A DNA stretch of 64,000 bases from Candidatus Desulfovibrio trichonymphae (GTDB lineage: Bacteria > Desulfobacterota > Desulfovibrionia > Desulfovibrionales > Desulfovibrionaceae), in assembly GCF_002355955.1 (NCBI RefSeq), contig NZ_AP017368.1:310001-374000 (forward strand). Direction: 5' to 3'. Below the pieces are notes generated by a model, which had not been told where the DNA came from, made no database searches, and saw only the letters and a program-made list of their open reading frames with translations. Positions 1 to 8,745 of this stretch are shown here, in pieces. The position numbers and the translations under genes are program-made. Position 1 is the stretch's first letter, and the number at the start of each line of letters is the position of its first letter.

Positions 1-764
1 GGGTTGACCCCATGAACGCCGAGGTTCTGGCGGCCGCGCCGCGTGTACGCGCCATCGCAAAATACGGCGTCGGCACGGATAATATTGATCTTGCCGTCTG
101 CAAAGAGCGGGGCATTGCGGTTTCACGCACTGTCGGGGCCAACAGCAATGCCGTGGCGGACTACGCCTTCACGCTCATGCTGGCCGTTGCCCGCAAGGCG
201 GCGCTGATTGACCGGCGTTGCCGCGCAAAAGACTGGGGCAAGATCACAAGCATTGACGTGTACGGAAAAACATTGGGCATTATCGGGCTTGGCGCTGTGG
301 GCAGATGTGTGGCAAGGCGCGCGCGGGGTTTTGACATGCGCGTATTGGCCCACGACATTGCCTTTGATGATGTCCATGCCCGTGAAGCGGGCGTAGAGCG
401 CGCCGATGTGGATCGCATCTGCCGCAAGGCCGATTTTATCAGCTTGCATACGGTGCTGAACGATGAAACCCGCAATCTGATCAACGCGGACCGCCTTGCT
501 GCAATGAAAAAAACGGCTGTTCTCGTCAATACGGCGCGCGGCGGCCTGGTTGACGAATCCGCGCTGCTCGCGGCCCTGCGGGAAGGCCGTCTCCACGGGG
601 CCGGCCTGGACGTTTTTGAAGAGGAGCCCCCGGCCGATCCGGTCTGGTACGGACTCGATAACGTGGTCATGGGCTCGCACTGCTCTTCGTCAACAAGCGG
701 GGCAACGGAAACAATGGGCCGCATGGCGGTGGAGAATCTGTTGCGGGATCTGGGCATACAGTAA
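1..764 (+). CDS. D-3-phosphoglycerate dehydrogenase-like 2-hydroxyacid dehydrogenase (5' partial)
   Basis: This is the C-terminal ~250 residues of an NAD-dependent D-isomer 2-hydroxyacid dehydrogenase. The frame is already open at the window edge (V-D-P precedes the first Met at base 12), so the N-terminal 50-60 residues of a ~310-residue protein lie outside. Visible parts are the substrate-loop motif KYGVGTDNIDL, the Rossmann motif GLGAVG with a downstream acidic residue (LAHD), the catalytic Arg region NTARGGLVDE, the Glu region GLDVFEEEPP, and a terminal His in GSHCSSST. The closest family role is the first step of serine synthesis (3-phosphoglycerate oxidation), which would pair with the class V aminotransferase at 5.8-7.0 kb. 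A different hydroxyacid substrate is possible. It converges on the comM relic. Confidence 0.85.
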   Translation, partial: VDPMNAEVLAAAPRVRAIAKYGVGTDNIDLAVCKERGIAVSRTVGANSNAVADYAFTLMLAVARKAALIDRRCRAKDWGKITSIDVYGKTLGIIGLGAVGRCVARRARGFDMRVLAHDIAFDDVHAREAGVERADVDRICRKADFISLHTVLNDETRNLINADRLAAMKKTAVLVNTARGGLVDESALLAALREGRLHGAGLDVFEEEPPADPVWYGLDNVVMGSHCSSSTSGATETMGRMAVENLLRDLGIQ

Positions 765-770
765 AAATTG

Positions 771-2279
771 TTATTTTTCGCGATCCAGCACGCGCAGGGC
801 AATGGCTTCGGCCAGATGTTCCGTGCTGATGGCCCGGGCGCGTGCCAGATCCGCAACGGTTCTTGCAAGGCGCAGCACGCGGGTATAGGCCCGTGCGGAA
901 AGCCCCAGACGTTTCACGGCCGCACGCATGAGTGTGTGACCGGCCGCCTCAAGCGCGCAGTGACGCTCCAGAAGGCTGCCGAACAATTCCGCGTTTGCAG
1001 TGTATGGATTGGCCCGCAAAACGTTTTTGCTGCAAGATTCGCGCGGCCAGCACCCGGTCGCGCATTTCGCCCGAGGCGCCGCTGCCTTTTGGGTCGCGCA
1101 GGTCTTCATAGGGCACGGCCGGAACCTCCACATGCACGTCAATGCGGTCGAGCAGCGGCCCGGAGAGCCGGGCGCGGTAACGGGCCAACTGATCTGGTCT
1201 GCAAACGCACGCATGCTCCGTGTGGCCGTAATAGCCGCAGGGGCAGGGGTTCATTGCCGCCACCAGCATACAGGCCGCGGGATAGGTGACGCTCTGGGCG
1301 ACACACGGGCAATGCTTACCACGCCGTCTTCCAGGGGCTGGCGCAGCACTTCCAGCGCGGACTTGCGGTATTCCGGCAGTTCATCCAGAAAAAGCACGCC
1401 GCGGTGCGCCAGCGAGACTTCTCCGGGGCGGGGGTTGCGCCGCCGCCTACAAGCGCCACGTCCGAAATAGTGTGGTGCGGCGAACGGAATGGCCGTGTGG
1501 TCATAAGTCCGGTGTCGGGTGGCAATTTGCCCGCCACGCTGTAGATTTTGGTGACTTCCAGGGCTTCTTCAAAACCGAAGGGAGGCAAAATGGTGGGCAG
1601 TCGTTGGGCCAGCATGGTTTTGCCGCTGCCCGGCGGCCCCAGCATAAGTACGTTGTGTCCGCCGGCTGCGGCAATCTCCAGAGCGCGTTTTGTGCTCTGC
1701 TGGCCTTTGACGTCGCGGAAATCAAGCCCATAGGCCCGCAGCGCCGGGCTTTGCTGCGTCAACGGGGAAATGGCGTCAAGCTCCGCTTCATCGGCCAGAA
1801 AAGCGGCGCATTGGGCCAGATTTCGCGGGGCGAACACGTTAAGTCCGCGTGTTACGGCGGCTTCAGCCGCGTTGCCCGGTGGCACGATCAGCCCTGCCGC
1901 GCTTTTTTTCTGGCCAGAATGGCTAGGGGAAGCACGCCGCTGACGGCTTTGATCTCGCCAGTGAGCGAGAGCTCGCCTGTTAAAAAAAGATTTTCCAGTT
2001 TGTTCAGGGGGATCAGACCGGCGGCGGCCTGCAGACCGACAGCCAGGGGAAGGTCGTAGCTCGCTCCCGCCTTGCGGCGGCCTGCAGGAGCCAGGTTGAC
2101 GGTGATGTGCGCGCCGCCGGCAGACGAAAATTGCAGGCCCTGAGCGCCGCGAACACGCGATCCTTGGCTTCGCGCACGGCTGCTTCGGCAAGGCCTACCA
2201 GCGTAAAGCCCGGCAACCCTTGGCGGACGAAGTCTACCTCCACGCCTTCCAGACCGCCGCTCAAAAGGCGTGTCACCAT
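771..2279 (-). pseudogene. comM: comM/YifB-type Mg-chelatase-like AAA ATPase, multiply frameshifted
   Basis: Homology to the YifB/ComM family (branch-migration helicase used in natural transformation) runs over the whole length but changes reading frame four times. The start MVTRLLSGGLEGVEVDF is in one frame to about 2115. LAPAGRRKAGASYDLPLAVG follows in a second frame to about 1890. A third frame holds the Walker A motif GPPGSGKT and the FRSPHHT motif to about 1436. A fourth carries [11 protein letters not shown] to about 1015. The C-terminal helical domain (TVADLARARAISTEHLAEAI) is in a fifth segment. No single product could exceed about 290 residues of an expected ~510. The remaining codons are still recognisable, so inactivation is probably recent. 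Confidence 0.93.
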
Positions 2280-2368
2280 ATATTTTCCAATCCGTAAAAA
2301 TAATGAACAATCAATTGATTTTTCCTATAAAAATATTTGCAGCCGCTTCATTTCAGCACGGATTCCGC

Positions 2369-2986
2369 TTACTCGATGTGTTTGCCCAGCCTGCTGAAGC
2401 GTATGTTGCTGAAGCTTTCCCATGACCAGTAAATACGCCAGGCCTTGGCCCGTATGGCGCTGCGGTCAACAAAGCCCCAGAAGCGGGAGTCGAGCGAATT
2501 GTCGCGGTTGTCGCCCATGACAAAATATTTGCCCGGCGGCACTGTTACAGGACCGAAATTATCCCGTCTAGGTTCAATGCGGTTCGGGCTGGTGAAACGG
2601 ACATAGCTTTCCTTGACAGCCTGTTCATCACGGTAAAGCTGTTTGTTGCGTACGGCGATAACGTCGCCGGGCAGGCCGATAATGCGTTTGATGTAATCTA
2701 CGCTCGGGTCATTGGGATATTTAAAAATGATGATGTCGCCTCTGGCCGGATCTTTGCCATTGTAGATATAGCTGTTGGTAAAGGGGAATTTGATTCCGTA
2801 GGTAAATTTGCCGGCCAGCAGGTGATCGCCGACGAGCAGTGTTTCCATCATGGATTCCGAAGGAATTTTGAAAGCCTGAACCACAAATGTGCGGATTACC
2901 ATGGCGAGAATGAGCGCCACAAGAAGGGCTTCGCCGTATTCTCGCCAGAGGGGTTTTGATTTTTTTTGCGACAGGTTGAATGGCAT
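2369..2986 (-). CDS. lepB: Signal peptidase I
   Basis: This is a 205-residue inner-membrane serine protease that removes signal peptides from exported proteins. One N-terminal membrane segment (residues ~18-38) is followed by the box B motif IPSESMMETL, with Ser45 the expected nucleophile. The YIKRIIGLPGD motif places the catalytic Lys near residue 100, and the GDNRDNSLDSRFWG box lies in the C-terminal half. The length is normal for the short single-anchor form. It is transcribed with the upstream lipoprotein and cysE genes, but a ~175-base gap separates it from them, so it may have its own promoter. No disruption is seen. Confidence 0.96.
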   Translation of the reverse strand: MPFNLSQKKSKPLWREYGEALLVALILAMVIRTFVVQAFKIPSESMMETLLVGDHLLAGKFTYGIKFPFTNSYIYNGKDPARGDIIIFKYPNDPSVDYIKRIIGLPGDVIAVRNKQLYRDEQAVKESYVRFTSPNRIEPRRDNFGPVTVPPGKYFVMGDNRDNSLDSRFWGFVDRSAIRAKAWRIYWSWESFSNIRFSRLGKHIE

Positions 2987-3162
2987 GTATAGTTCCTTTT
3001 GTCAGTTCTCTGGCAATCGCAACACCGGGTGTGCATGGTAAATTTGTGACGATTGCGTCGACTGCGCACGCGGATGGCGCAAAAGCAGCAGCAGTATGCC
3101 GCGATGCGCCGGTAAAGGCAAGCTGCGGAAATTTTTACGCGAGGTCCTTCGCTCTGCGGCAC

Positions 3163-3351
3163 TCACCTCGTGTGAGCGCCGCCGCCGCGGCTTCCCACGC
3201 CTACGCCGACAGCTGTCTGACCTCTGGCCTGGACATCAATATGATTGGCACAGCCGGTGGTCAATATGGCCGCAAGGCACAGGCATAGGACAAAAAAACG
3301 TGGCGTGGCGCGATGCTGTTGAAAAATGGCTGTGCGCTTGTTACGAAGCAT
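3163..3351 (-). CDS. Small lipoprotein of unknown function
   Basis: This short frame encodes 62 residues. A basic N-terminus (MLRNKRTAIFQQHR) is followed by a hydrophobic stretch and a lipobox ending LTTGC, so the mature peptide would be a lipidated fragment of about 28 residues rich in Gly and Val. The start codon lies 3 bases after the cysE stop, and an AGGG sits about 10 bases upstream, which argues for translation as part of the cysE transcript. I do not recognise a family. The gene is small and the call rests on the lipobox and its position, so it could also be a truncated remnant of a longer lipoprotein. Confidence 0.5.
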   Translation of the reverse strand: MLRNKRTAIFQQHRATPRFFVLCLCLAAILTTGCANHIDVQARGQTAVGVGVGSRGGGAHTR

Positions 3352-3354
3352 AGT

Positions 3355-4263
3355 TCAACCCTGCGGGTTTTCCTGTGAAATTTTTGCGCCGGGCGCCACG
3401 TCGCTGGTGACCCAGACATTGCCGCCGATCACAGCGCCGCGGCCTATTGTGATTCTGCCGAGTATGGTGGCCCCGGAGTAGACTGTGACGCTGTCTTCCA
3501 GTATCGGGTGTCTCGCTATGCCCTTTATCAGACTGCCGTCCGGATTTTTTGCAAAAAAATGCGCGCCCAACGTCACGCCCTGATACAAGCGGCAGCTGCG
3601 TCCCAGTATGCAGGTTTCCCCGATAACAACGCCCGTGCCGTGGTCAATAAAAAAGTCTTCGCCGATCGTCGCGCCGGGGTGTATGTCAATGCCCGTGTGC
3701 GCATGGGCTATTTCGGAAATTATGCGTGGTATCACCGGCACGCTGAGTTTGTGGAGCGCGTGGGCAATGCGGTGGTGCAGCATGGCGCGCATGGAGGGGT
3801 AGCAGAAAATGGTTTCCCCTGGGCTTGTGGCGGCGGGGTCGCCTTCATAGGCGGCCTTGGCGTCGCCTGCCAGCAGCCTGCGGATTTCGGGCAACATATC
3901 CATAAACGCCATTGCCGCATTTTTACTTGCTGATTCGCGGGCCGCGCAGGACAGGGTGTGCTTTTCACAAACAAAGCAGAACCCGCGCAGAATCTGTTCG
4001 CTCAACTTGTGGTAGATAGAGTTCAGGTTGGCGGCAAGGTGGCAGCGCATGGATTCGCGCCGTACGCGGGCCTGACCGAAATAGCCGGGGAATATGGCGG
4101 CGCAGAGCCTGTCCAGGATTTCCCTGAGTTCGTCAATAGAGGGCATGGCGGCGCCTTCCGCCGGGTTGTGCCACACCTCGTTGAGCGATGACGGGTGACA
4201 CAGGCGCTCCACAATGTTGTCCAGCTGCGGCATGCATGCGGTTTGCAGGTCGTTGGTGTTCAT
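3355..4263 (-). CDS. cysE: Serine O-acetyltransferase (cysteine synthesis)
   Basis: This 302-residue enzyme acetylates L-serine with acetyl-CoA to give O-acetylserine, the substrate of the cysK product encoded at 29.5-30.5 kb. The N-terminal ~170 residues are the helical domain of the longer EpsC-like form. The C-terminal ~120 residues form a left-handed beta-helix of hexapeptide repeats (DIHPGATIGEDFFIDHGTG, VVIGETCILG, ITIGRGAVIGGNVWV), including the catalytic His of the DHGTG motif and the ARHP segment. The start is supported by an AGGA about 9 bases upstream. The extreme C-terminus (KISQENPQG) lies where cysteine feedback tails occur, though feedback cannot be judged from sequence. Confidence 0.95.
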   Translation of the reverse strand: MNTNDLQTACMPQLDNIVERLCHPSSLNEVWHNPAEGAAMPSIDELREILDRLCAAIFPGYFGQARVRRESMRCHLAANLNSIYHKLSEQILRGFCFVCEKHTLSCAARESASKNAAMAFMDMLPEIRRLLAGDAKAAYEGDPAATSPGETIFCYPSMRAMLHHRIAHALHKLSVPVIPRIISEIAHAHTGIDIHPGATIGEDFFIDHGTGVVIGETCILGRSCRLYQGVTLGAHFFAKNPDGSLIKGIARHPILEDSVTVYSGATILGRITIGRGAVIGGNVWVTSDVAPGAKISQENPQG

Positions 4264-4374
4264 TGGAAATAATCCTGTTTGTTTTTTACTCCGTCATGCC
4301 GTGGGCAAAAAGTGCTGTTGAGCTGTGACGCGGGCGTTGCGGGATACAGGGTGCATCGTTTCTCCGGCTGCAGG

Positions 4375-5427
4375 TCAGGCAAGCGGCGCCATGCCCAGAC
4401 CTGTTTCCACCGGCAGACCGCACATCAGGTTCGCGTTGGCAATCGCCTGTCCCGAGGCGCCGCGGCAAAGATTGTCAATAGCCGAGAGTATGATCAGCCG
4501 CCCGGTGCGCGGATCAGTCACCACGGCAATGTCACAGAACATGCCGCCGCGCACATAGCGCGTTTCCGGCAGGCTGCCCTGGGGCAGCACGCGAACCCAG
4601 CGGCTGTCCTTCCATGTCCGGCAAAAGGCCGTGTACACGCTGTCGGGCTGTATGCGCGGATTTTTGAGTTTTGTATATATTGTGGAGAATATGCCCCTGT
4701 TCATGGGCAAAATGTGCGCATTGAAAGAAAGCTGCACTTTGCGGCCGGCAAGGCCTGAGATTTCCTGTTCTATTTCAGGGGTATGGCGGTGTCTCGGGAT
4801 GCTGTAGGCGCGAAAGGTATCTGACACCTCGCAGAAGAGCGTCTGCACGGCGGCTTTGCGCCCCGCGCCGGTGGCGCCGGATTTGGCGTCAATAACAATG
4901 TCGTCGGTATGAATCAGGTCATGGCGGCATGCCGCGCAAATGCCCAGAATGACGGAAGTCGGGTAGCAACCGGGGTTGGCGACAAGCCGTGCGCCGGCAA
5001 TTCTTTCGGCGTAAAGCTCGGGGATGCCGTAGACAGCTTCGTCCAGCAGATTTTTCTCAGTGTGGTTGTGGCTGTACCATTCTTCATAGGTTTGCGCGTT
5101 GTGCAGGCGAAAATCCGCTGAAAAATCCACCACCTTGACGCCGTGTTCCAGCAGCAGCGCGGCCATGCCCATGGCCGTTCCAGCGGGTACGGCCAGAAAA
5201 ACAAGATCACAGATTTCAGCGGCATTGCGGGGGGCAAAGACGCTGATTTCAACATCCGCGCCGGGGAGTTTTTCCAGAAAAGGATAAAATTCGCCCAGAC
5301 GCTTGCCCGCCTTAGCCCGTGAACAGGCCATGACAAGCTGCATGGCGGGATGCGCGACCAGAAGCCGCGCCAGTTCCATTCCGGCGTAACCGGTAATGCC
5401 CACAAGTCCCACACGGCACGTTTTCAT
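4375..5427 (-). CDS. argC: N-acetyl-gamma-glutamyl-phosphate reductase
   Basis: This NADPH-dependent enzyme carries out the third step of arginine synthesis from glutamate. From the preferred start (MKTCRVGLVG) it has 350 residues. GITGYAGMEL is the dinucleotide-binding motif, NPGCYPT holds the catalytic Cys, and a substrate-binding segment with His (PRHRHTPEIEQE) follows. The start is set by a 4-base ATGA overlap with the upstream DUF1844 gene; a longer reading upstream would only add low-complexity basic residues. The two genes are therefore almost certainly translationally coupled. It is full length with no missing motif. Confidence 0.96.
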   Translation of the reverse strand: MKTCRVGLVGITGYAGMELARLLVAHPAMQLVMACSRAKAGKRLGEFYPFLEKLPGADVEISVFAPRNAAEICDLVFLAVPAGTAMGMAALLLEHGVKVVDFSADFRLHNAQTYEEWYSHNHTEKNLLDEAVYGIPELYAERIAGARLVANPGCYPTSVILGICAACRHDLIHTDDIVIDAKSGATGAGRKAAVQTLFCEVSDTFRAYSIPRHRHTPEIEQEISGLAGRKVQLSFNAHILPMNRGIFSTIYTKLKNPRIQPDSVYTAFCRTWKDSRWVRVLPQGSLPETRYVRGGMFCDIAVVTDPRTGRLIILSAIDNLCRGASGQAIANANLMCGLPVETGLGMAPLA

Positions 5428-5756
5428 GAGCGGCATCCGCCTGCGGGAGAGCATTTTTCGCCGTTCTCTCCGCATTTGAGCACATATTTCATGTGCAGTT
5501 CATACAAAATGCCGTCAATCAGGCGGCGTTCCTGACCATCAAGACAGCCTCGCGTTTTTTGGGCCAGCATTTCGAGTACGTCAATGCTGTGCCGGGCCAG
5601 CAGCAGATTTTGTTCCGTGCGGCCGCTTTCGGGGAACGGCACTTCCCCGAGCTGCGCCAGAGCAGTGGAGCCCAGAGACAGAATAAAGGTGGAAAATGTG
5701 ACTTCAGGCAGAGGAGGTTGCCCGGCAGAGCGGCCGTCGCTGTTGTTGTGGTCCAT
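5424..5756 (-). CDS. DUF1844 family protein
   Basis: This 110-residue protein carries the DUF1844 signature: LPEVTFSTFILSLGSTALAQLG near the N-terminus, then a helical stretch with ARHSIDVLEMLAQKT and an amphipathic C-terminal helix (LIDGILYELHMKYVL). No function is established for the family. An AGGAAGG ribosome-binding site lies close upstream. The stop codon overlaps the argC start by 4 bases, so the protein is made with ArgC, although the pairing may be operonic convenience. The C-terminal tail contains three Cys residues (KCGENGEKCSPAGGC) that could bind metal; that is inference only. Confidence 0.85.
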   Translation of the reverse strand: MDHNNSDGRSAGQPPLPEVTFSTFILSLGSTALAQLGEVPFPESGRTEQNLLLARHSIDVLEMLAQKTRGCLDGQERRLIDGILYELHMKYVLKCGENGEKCSPAGGCRS

Positions 5757-5826
5757 GTGTTCGCCTTCCTGTTGAGGATGGTCTGTGTTTTATGCTACAA
5801 CAAGAACGCCGCGGCAGGGGCTGTGC

Positions 5827-7011
5827 TTAACTGTGCGTCAGCGGGATCGGCTCGCCGGGTTTGACGGCGAGCGCCGCGCGCCAGGCGGCCAGAGCCTGCT
5901 CCAGAAAGTCGCGTGCGCCGCAACAGCCGCCCGCCTCCACAATGCCGCAGTTCAGGGCGTATAGCCCTGCCGTCACGTCGGCCCAGTCCACCCAGCCCAT
6001 GTGGCCGATACGCACAATGCGGCCCTTGAGGTGGTCCTGTCCGCCTGCCATAATCACACTATATTTTTCGGCGGCAACGCGCAGCACAAGATTTCCGTCC
6101 ACGCCTTCGGGCAGCAGCGCGCTGGTAATGCCCCAGGCGAAATTTTCCGGCGCGAACAGGTCAAGGCCCATGGCGCTCACGCCGGATCGCGTGAGCATGG
6201 TCAAGGCCCATTGTTTTCTATACACAGCATCAAGGCCGTTTTCAAGCAGTATGGACAGGCTTTCATCAAGGCCAACAATCAGGTTGACCGACGAGGTGAA
6301 GAGAGTCTGGCCTTTTTCCAGGCAGGCTTTTTCTTTGACAGGATTGAAATAATAACAGCCGGGCGTTACATTTTTCGTTTTTTTCCAGGCCCTGGGAGAG
6401 AGTGCCAGAAGCGCCAGACCCGGCGGCAGCAGCAGACCTTTTTGCGAGCCGGTGAGCAGGCAGTCAATACCCCATTCGTCCATAGGACAGGGCGAAAGCC
6501 CCACAGCGGAAATGCCGTCCACCACCAGCAGCATGTCACGTGCGCGGGTTATTTCGGCCATTTCCCGCACGGGATGGAGCACGCCTGTAGAAGTTTCGGA
6601 AAGCTGGACAAGCACACCGGCGATGGCCGGGTCGGTCGCCAGCGCTGTTGCCACGTCCGCCGCCTGCACGGCACGACCCCACGGCGCGGAAAGGCGCACG
6701 ACGCCAAGACCGCGTGAAGCGGCGATCTGCTCCCAGCGCCGGCCGAATTTGCCCGCTTCCGCAACCAGCACTTTTTCGCCCGGTTGAAAAAGGCTGTAGA
6801 CAGCGGCCGTCATGGCCCCGGTGCCGGAACAGGAAAGCGGCAACACAGGCCCCTGCGTGCCGAAAAGCAGGCGCAGGCGCTCCAGTACGCGGCGCAAGAT
6901 TGCGGCGAATTCGTTTTTGCGATGGTGCAGCATGTCTTTGGCCAGAGCAAGACGCACGCGTTCTGGCAAAGGCGTGGGACCCGGAGTGAGCAGGCGTATT
7001 TTGTCAAGCAT
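5827..7011 (-). CDS. Class V aminotransferase (alanine/serine-glyoxylate type)
   Basis: This 394-residue PLP-dependent fold-type I aminotransferase begins with LTPGPTPLPERVRLAL and HHRKNEF, both typical of the alanine-glyoxylate/serine-pyruvate group. SCSGTGAM is the cofactor phosphate loop, VVDGISAVG contains the Asp that contacts the pyridine ring, and TGSQKGLLLP holds the Schiff-base Lys. The start MLDKIR is chosen because AGGGAG lies 7 bases upstream; an upstream in-frame Met lacks such a site. Relatives in anaerobes can act on phosphoserine or serine, so with the dehydrogenase at the window start it may serve serine synthesis. The substrate is inferred. A Gly-Cys-Cys-Gly motif (AGGCCGA) occurs near the C-terminus. 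Confidence 0.88.
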   Translation of the reverse strand: MLDKIRLLTPGPTPLPERVRLALAKDMLHHRKNEFAAILRRVLERLRLLFGTQGPVLPLSCSGTGAMTAAVYSLFQPGEKVLVAEAGKFGRRWEQIAASRGLGVVRLSAPWGRAVQAADVATALATDPAIAGVLVQLSETSTGVLHPVREMAEITRARDMLLVVDGISAVGLSPCPMDEWGIDCLLTGSQKGLLLPPGLALLALSPRAWKKTKNVTPGCYYFNPVKEKACLEKGQTLFTSSVNLIVGLDESLSILLENGLDAVYRKQWALTMLTRSGVSAMGLDLFAPENFAWGITSALLPEGVDGNLVLRVAAEKYSVIMAGGQDHLKGRIVRIGHMGWVDWADVTAGLYALNCGIVEAGGCCGARDFLEQALAAWRAALAVKPGEPIPLTHS

Positions 7012-7059
7012 TCTGTGACTCCCTGCTGGTTGAAGAGTGAGAGCAGAATGTTCCATCTA

Positions 7060-8682
7060 TCAGTCAATCCTGTGGTGGCACCCTATGCTTGCGGTATTGC
7101 GCATGGCTGCCTGGGTGATCACATAGGCTGTCTGTGAACCGTGGAAAAGGTCTACCAGACGTCGCGAGATGCGGGTATATTTGTAAAAATCGTGGATATG
7201 CCGCACGAGGTCGCGCATGTCTTCAAAAGCTCGGCGCAAGCGCGCGTTTGTGCGTGCGATTCCCACATAATTCCACATGGTGTTGCGAATGTTGGTCCAG
7301 TCTTGAGCTACCAGAGCCGGGTCATCCCGGCGTTCGTCGCCCCCATGCCGCCAGTCCGGAATGGACGATGCAAGCCGTTTTGGCAAGGAATCGCCGCTGT
7401 TGACGCGTTTGGACAAATCCTGCCCGCAACTCACGCCCCAGACCAGCGCTTCCAGAAGGGAAGAGCTGGCAAGCCGGTTGGCCCCGTGCAGGCCGGTACA
7501 TGCGCATTCGCCGATGGCGTAGAGCCCGCGCATGGAGGTGCGGCCGCGTGTGTCGGCCAGGACGCCGCCGCAGAAATAGTGCGCGGCGGGTACCACGGGT
7601 ATGGGTTCATTGCGGATGTCCAGCCCCGCGTCGCTGCATGTTTTGAACACCGTGGGAAAGCTGGAGGGCAGGTCCTTGTTGATGCAGCTCGCGTCAAGGA
7701 ACAGACAGGGCGCTCCGTTGTGCAGCATTTCCTCCATCATTGCTATCGCCACAATATCGCGCGGGGCAAGATCGCCGCGGTTGTCATAACGGCGCATGAA
7801 GGGGCGGCCTTTCAGGTCCAGCAGGCGCGCGCCTTCGCCGCGCATGGCTTCTGTTACCAGTGGGCGGCGGTTGCTGCGTTCTTCATACAGTGCAGTCGGA
7901 TGAAACTGTACAAATTCCAGATTTGCCAGACTGACCCCTGCGCGAAAGGCAATGGATATGCCTGCGCCGACACAGCCGGGGGCGTTTGTGGAGTGCAGAA
8001 AAACCTGCCCCACACCGCCGGTGGCGAGTACGGTAAAGTCGGCCAGCACAGTTTCCGGTTCGCCGTTTTCTTCATTGAGCACATAGGCCCCAAGGCAGCG
8101 GTTGGCAACGTCATAGCGATATTGTGAATTTTTGGCGTGGTGGTGAGTTGTCAACAGGTCGATGACCGGGCGTTTGTGCAGCCGTGTTATGCGCGGGTGG
8201 GTCAGAACAGCGGCTGTGAGCCCTTCCATGATGGCCTGGCCGGAGAAGTCGGCCCTGTGCAGAATGCGCGGGGAACAGTGGCCTCCTTCGCGCGTCAGGC
8301 TGAAGCTGCCGTCCGTATTACGGTCAAATTGCACTCCTGCGCGCAGCAGCAGCATTGTGTCGATACAGGTGGGGCCTTGGCGGCACAGATGCCGCACCGC
8401 CTTGCGTGAGTTGACATAATGCCCGGCAACAAGAATGTCTTTTTCTAGCGCACGCGCGTCGTCTGCCTGCGGCTGCCCGGCTGTTGAGGCGGCGCGGTAG
8501 ATAATGCCGCCCTGGGCCAGCTCGGAATTGCCGTCGGTCAGTTGTTCACCGGCATTGAGCAGCAGCACGTCGCAACCTGCGTCAGCCAGTGTCAGTGCAG
8601 CGGAACAGCCGGCTACACCTGAACCTATGATAAGGACAACGGCATGGCGTCTGGTTGTATTCACGGGAGTTTCCTTGTCCAT
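7060..8682 (-). CDS. nadB: L-aspartate oxidase
   Basis: This 540-residue FAD flavoprotein oxidises L-aspartate to iminoaspartate, the first step of de novo NAD synthesis. It shows the FAD dinucleotide motif GSGVAGCSAAL near residue 20, the SELAQGGI segment, the active-site stretch GGHCSPRILHRAD, EFVQFHPTALYEERS, and the flavin-closing segment LYAIGECACTGLHGANRLASSSLLEALVWG. A GGAA site precedes the start. It lies 63 bases downstream of nadC in the same direction. The quinolinate synthase gene nadA, a frequent neighbour, is not in the window, so the third enzyme must be encoded elsewhere if the pathway works. Confidence 0.97.
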   Translation of the reverse strand: MDKETPVNTTRRHAVVLIIGSGVAGCSAALTLADAGCDVLLLNAGEQLTDGNSELAQGGIIYRAASTAGQPQADDARALEKDILVAGHYVNSRKAVRHLCRQGPTCIDTMLLLRAGVQFDRNTDGSFSLTREGGHCSPRILHRADFSGQAIMEGLTAAVLTHPRITRLHKRPVIDLLTTHHHAKNSQYRYDVANRCLGAYVLNEENGEPETVLADFTVLATGGVGQVFLHSTNAPGCVGAGISIAFRAGVSLANLEFVQFHPTALYEERSNRRPLVTEAMRGEGARLLDLKGRPFMRRYDNRGDLAPRDIVAIAMMEEMLHNGAPCLFLDASCINKDLPSSFPTVFKTCSDAGLDIRNEPIPVVPAAHYFCGGVLADTRGRTSMRGLYAIGECACTGLHGANRLASSSLLEALVWGVSCGQDLSKRVNSGDSLPKRLASSIPDWRHGGDERRDDPALVAQDWTNIRNTMWNYVGIARTNARLRRAFEDMRDLVRHIHDFYKYTRISRRLVDLFHGSQTAYVITQAAMRNTASIGCHHRID

Positions 8683-8745
8683 AGTCTTCCGGAGACGGCT
8701 GTCTGTCGGAATATATTATTTTTGTTATGTTGACCATCGTCAAGT

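Noticed and set aside
1286-2059. Long plus-strand open frame of ~257 codons
   Set aside because: Antisense to the comM relic; basic, Arg-rich composition from GC-skewed antisense codons and no motif.
2896-3162. Minus-strand Cys-rich open frame of 88 codons
   Set aside because: Overlaps lepB out of frame and has no ribosome-binding site; Cys content reflects base composition.
7141-8127. Plus-strand open frame of ~328 codons
   Set aside because: Antisense shadow of nadB, which has full family motifs on the other strand.
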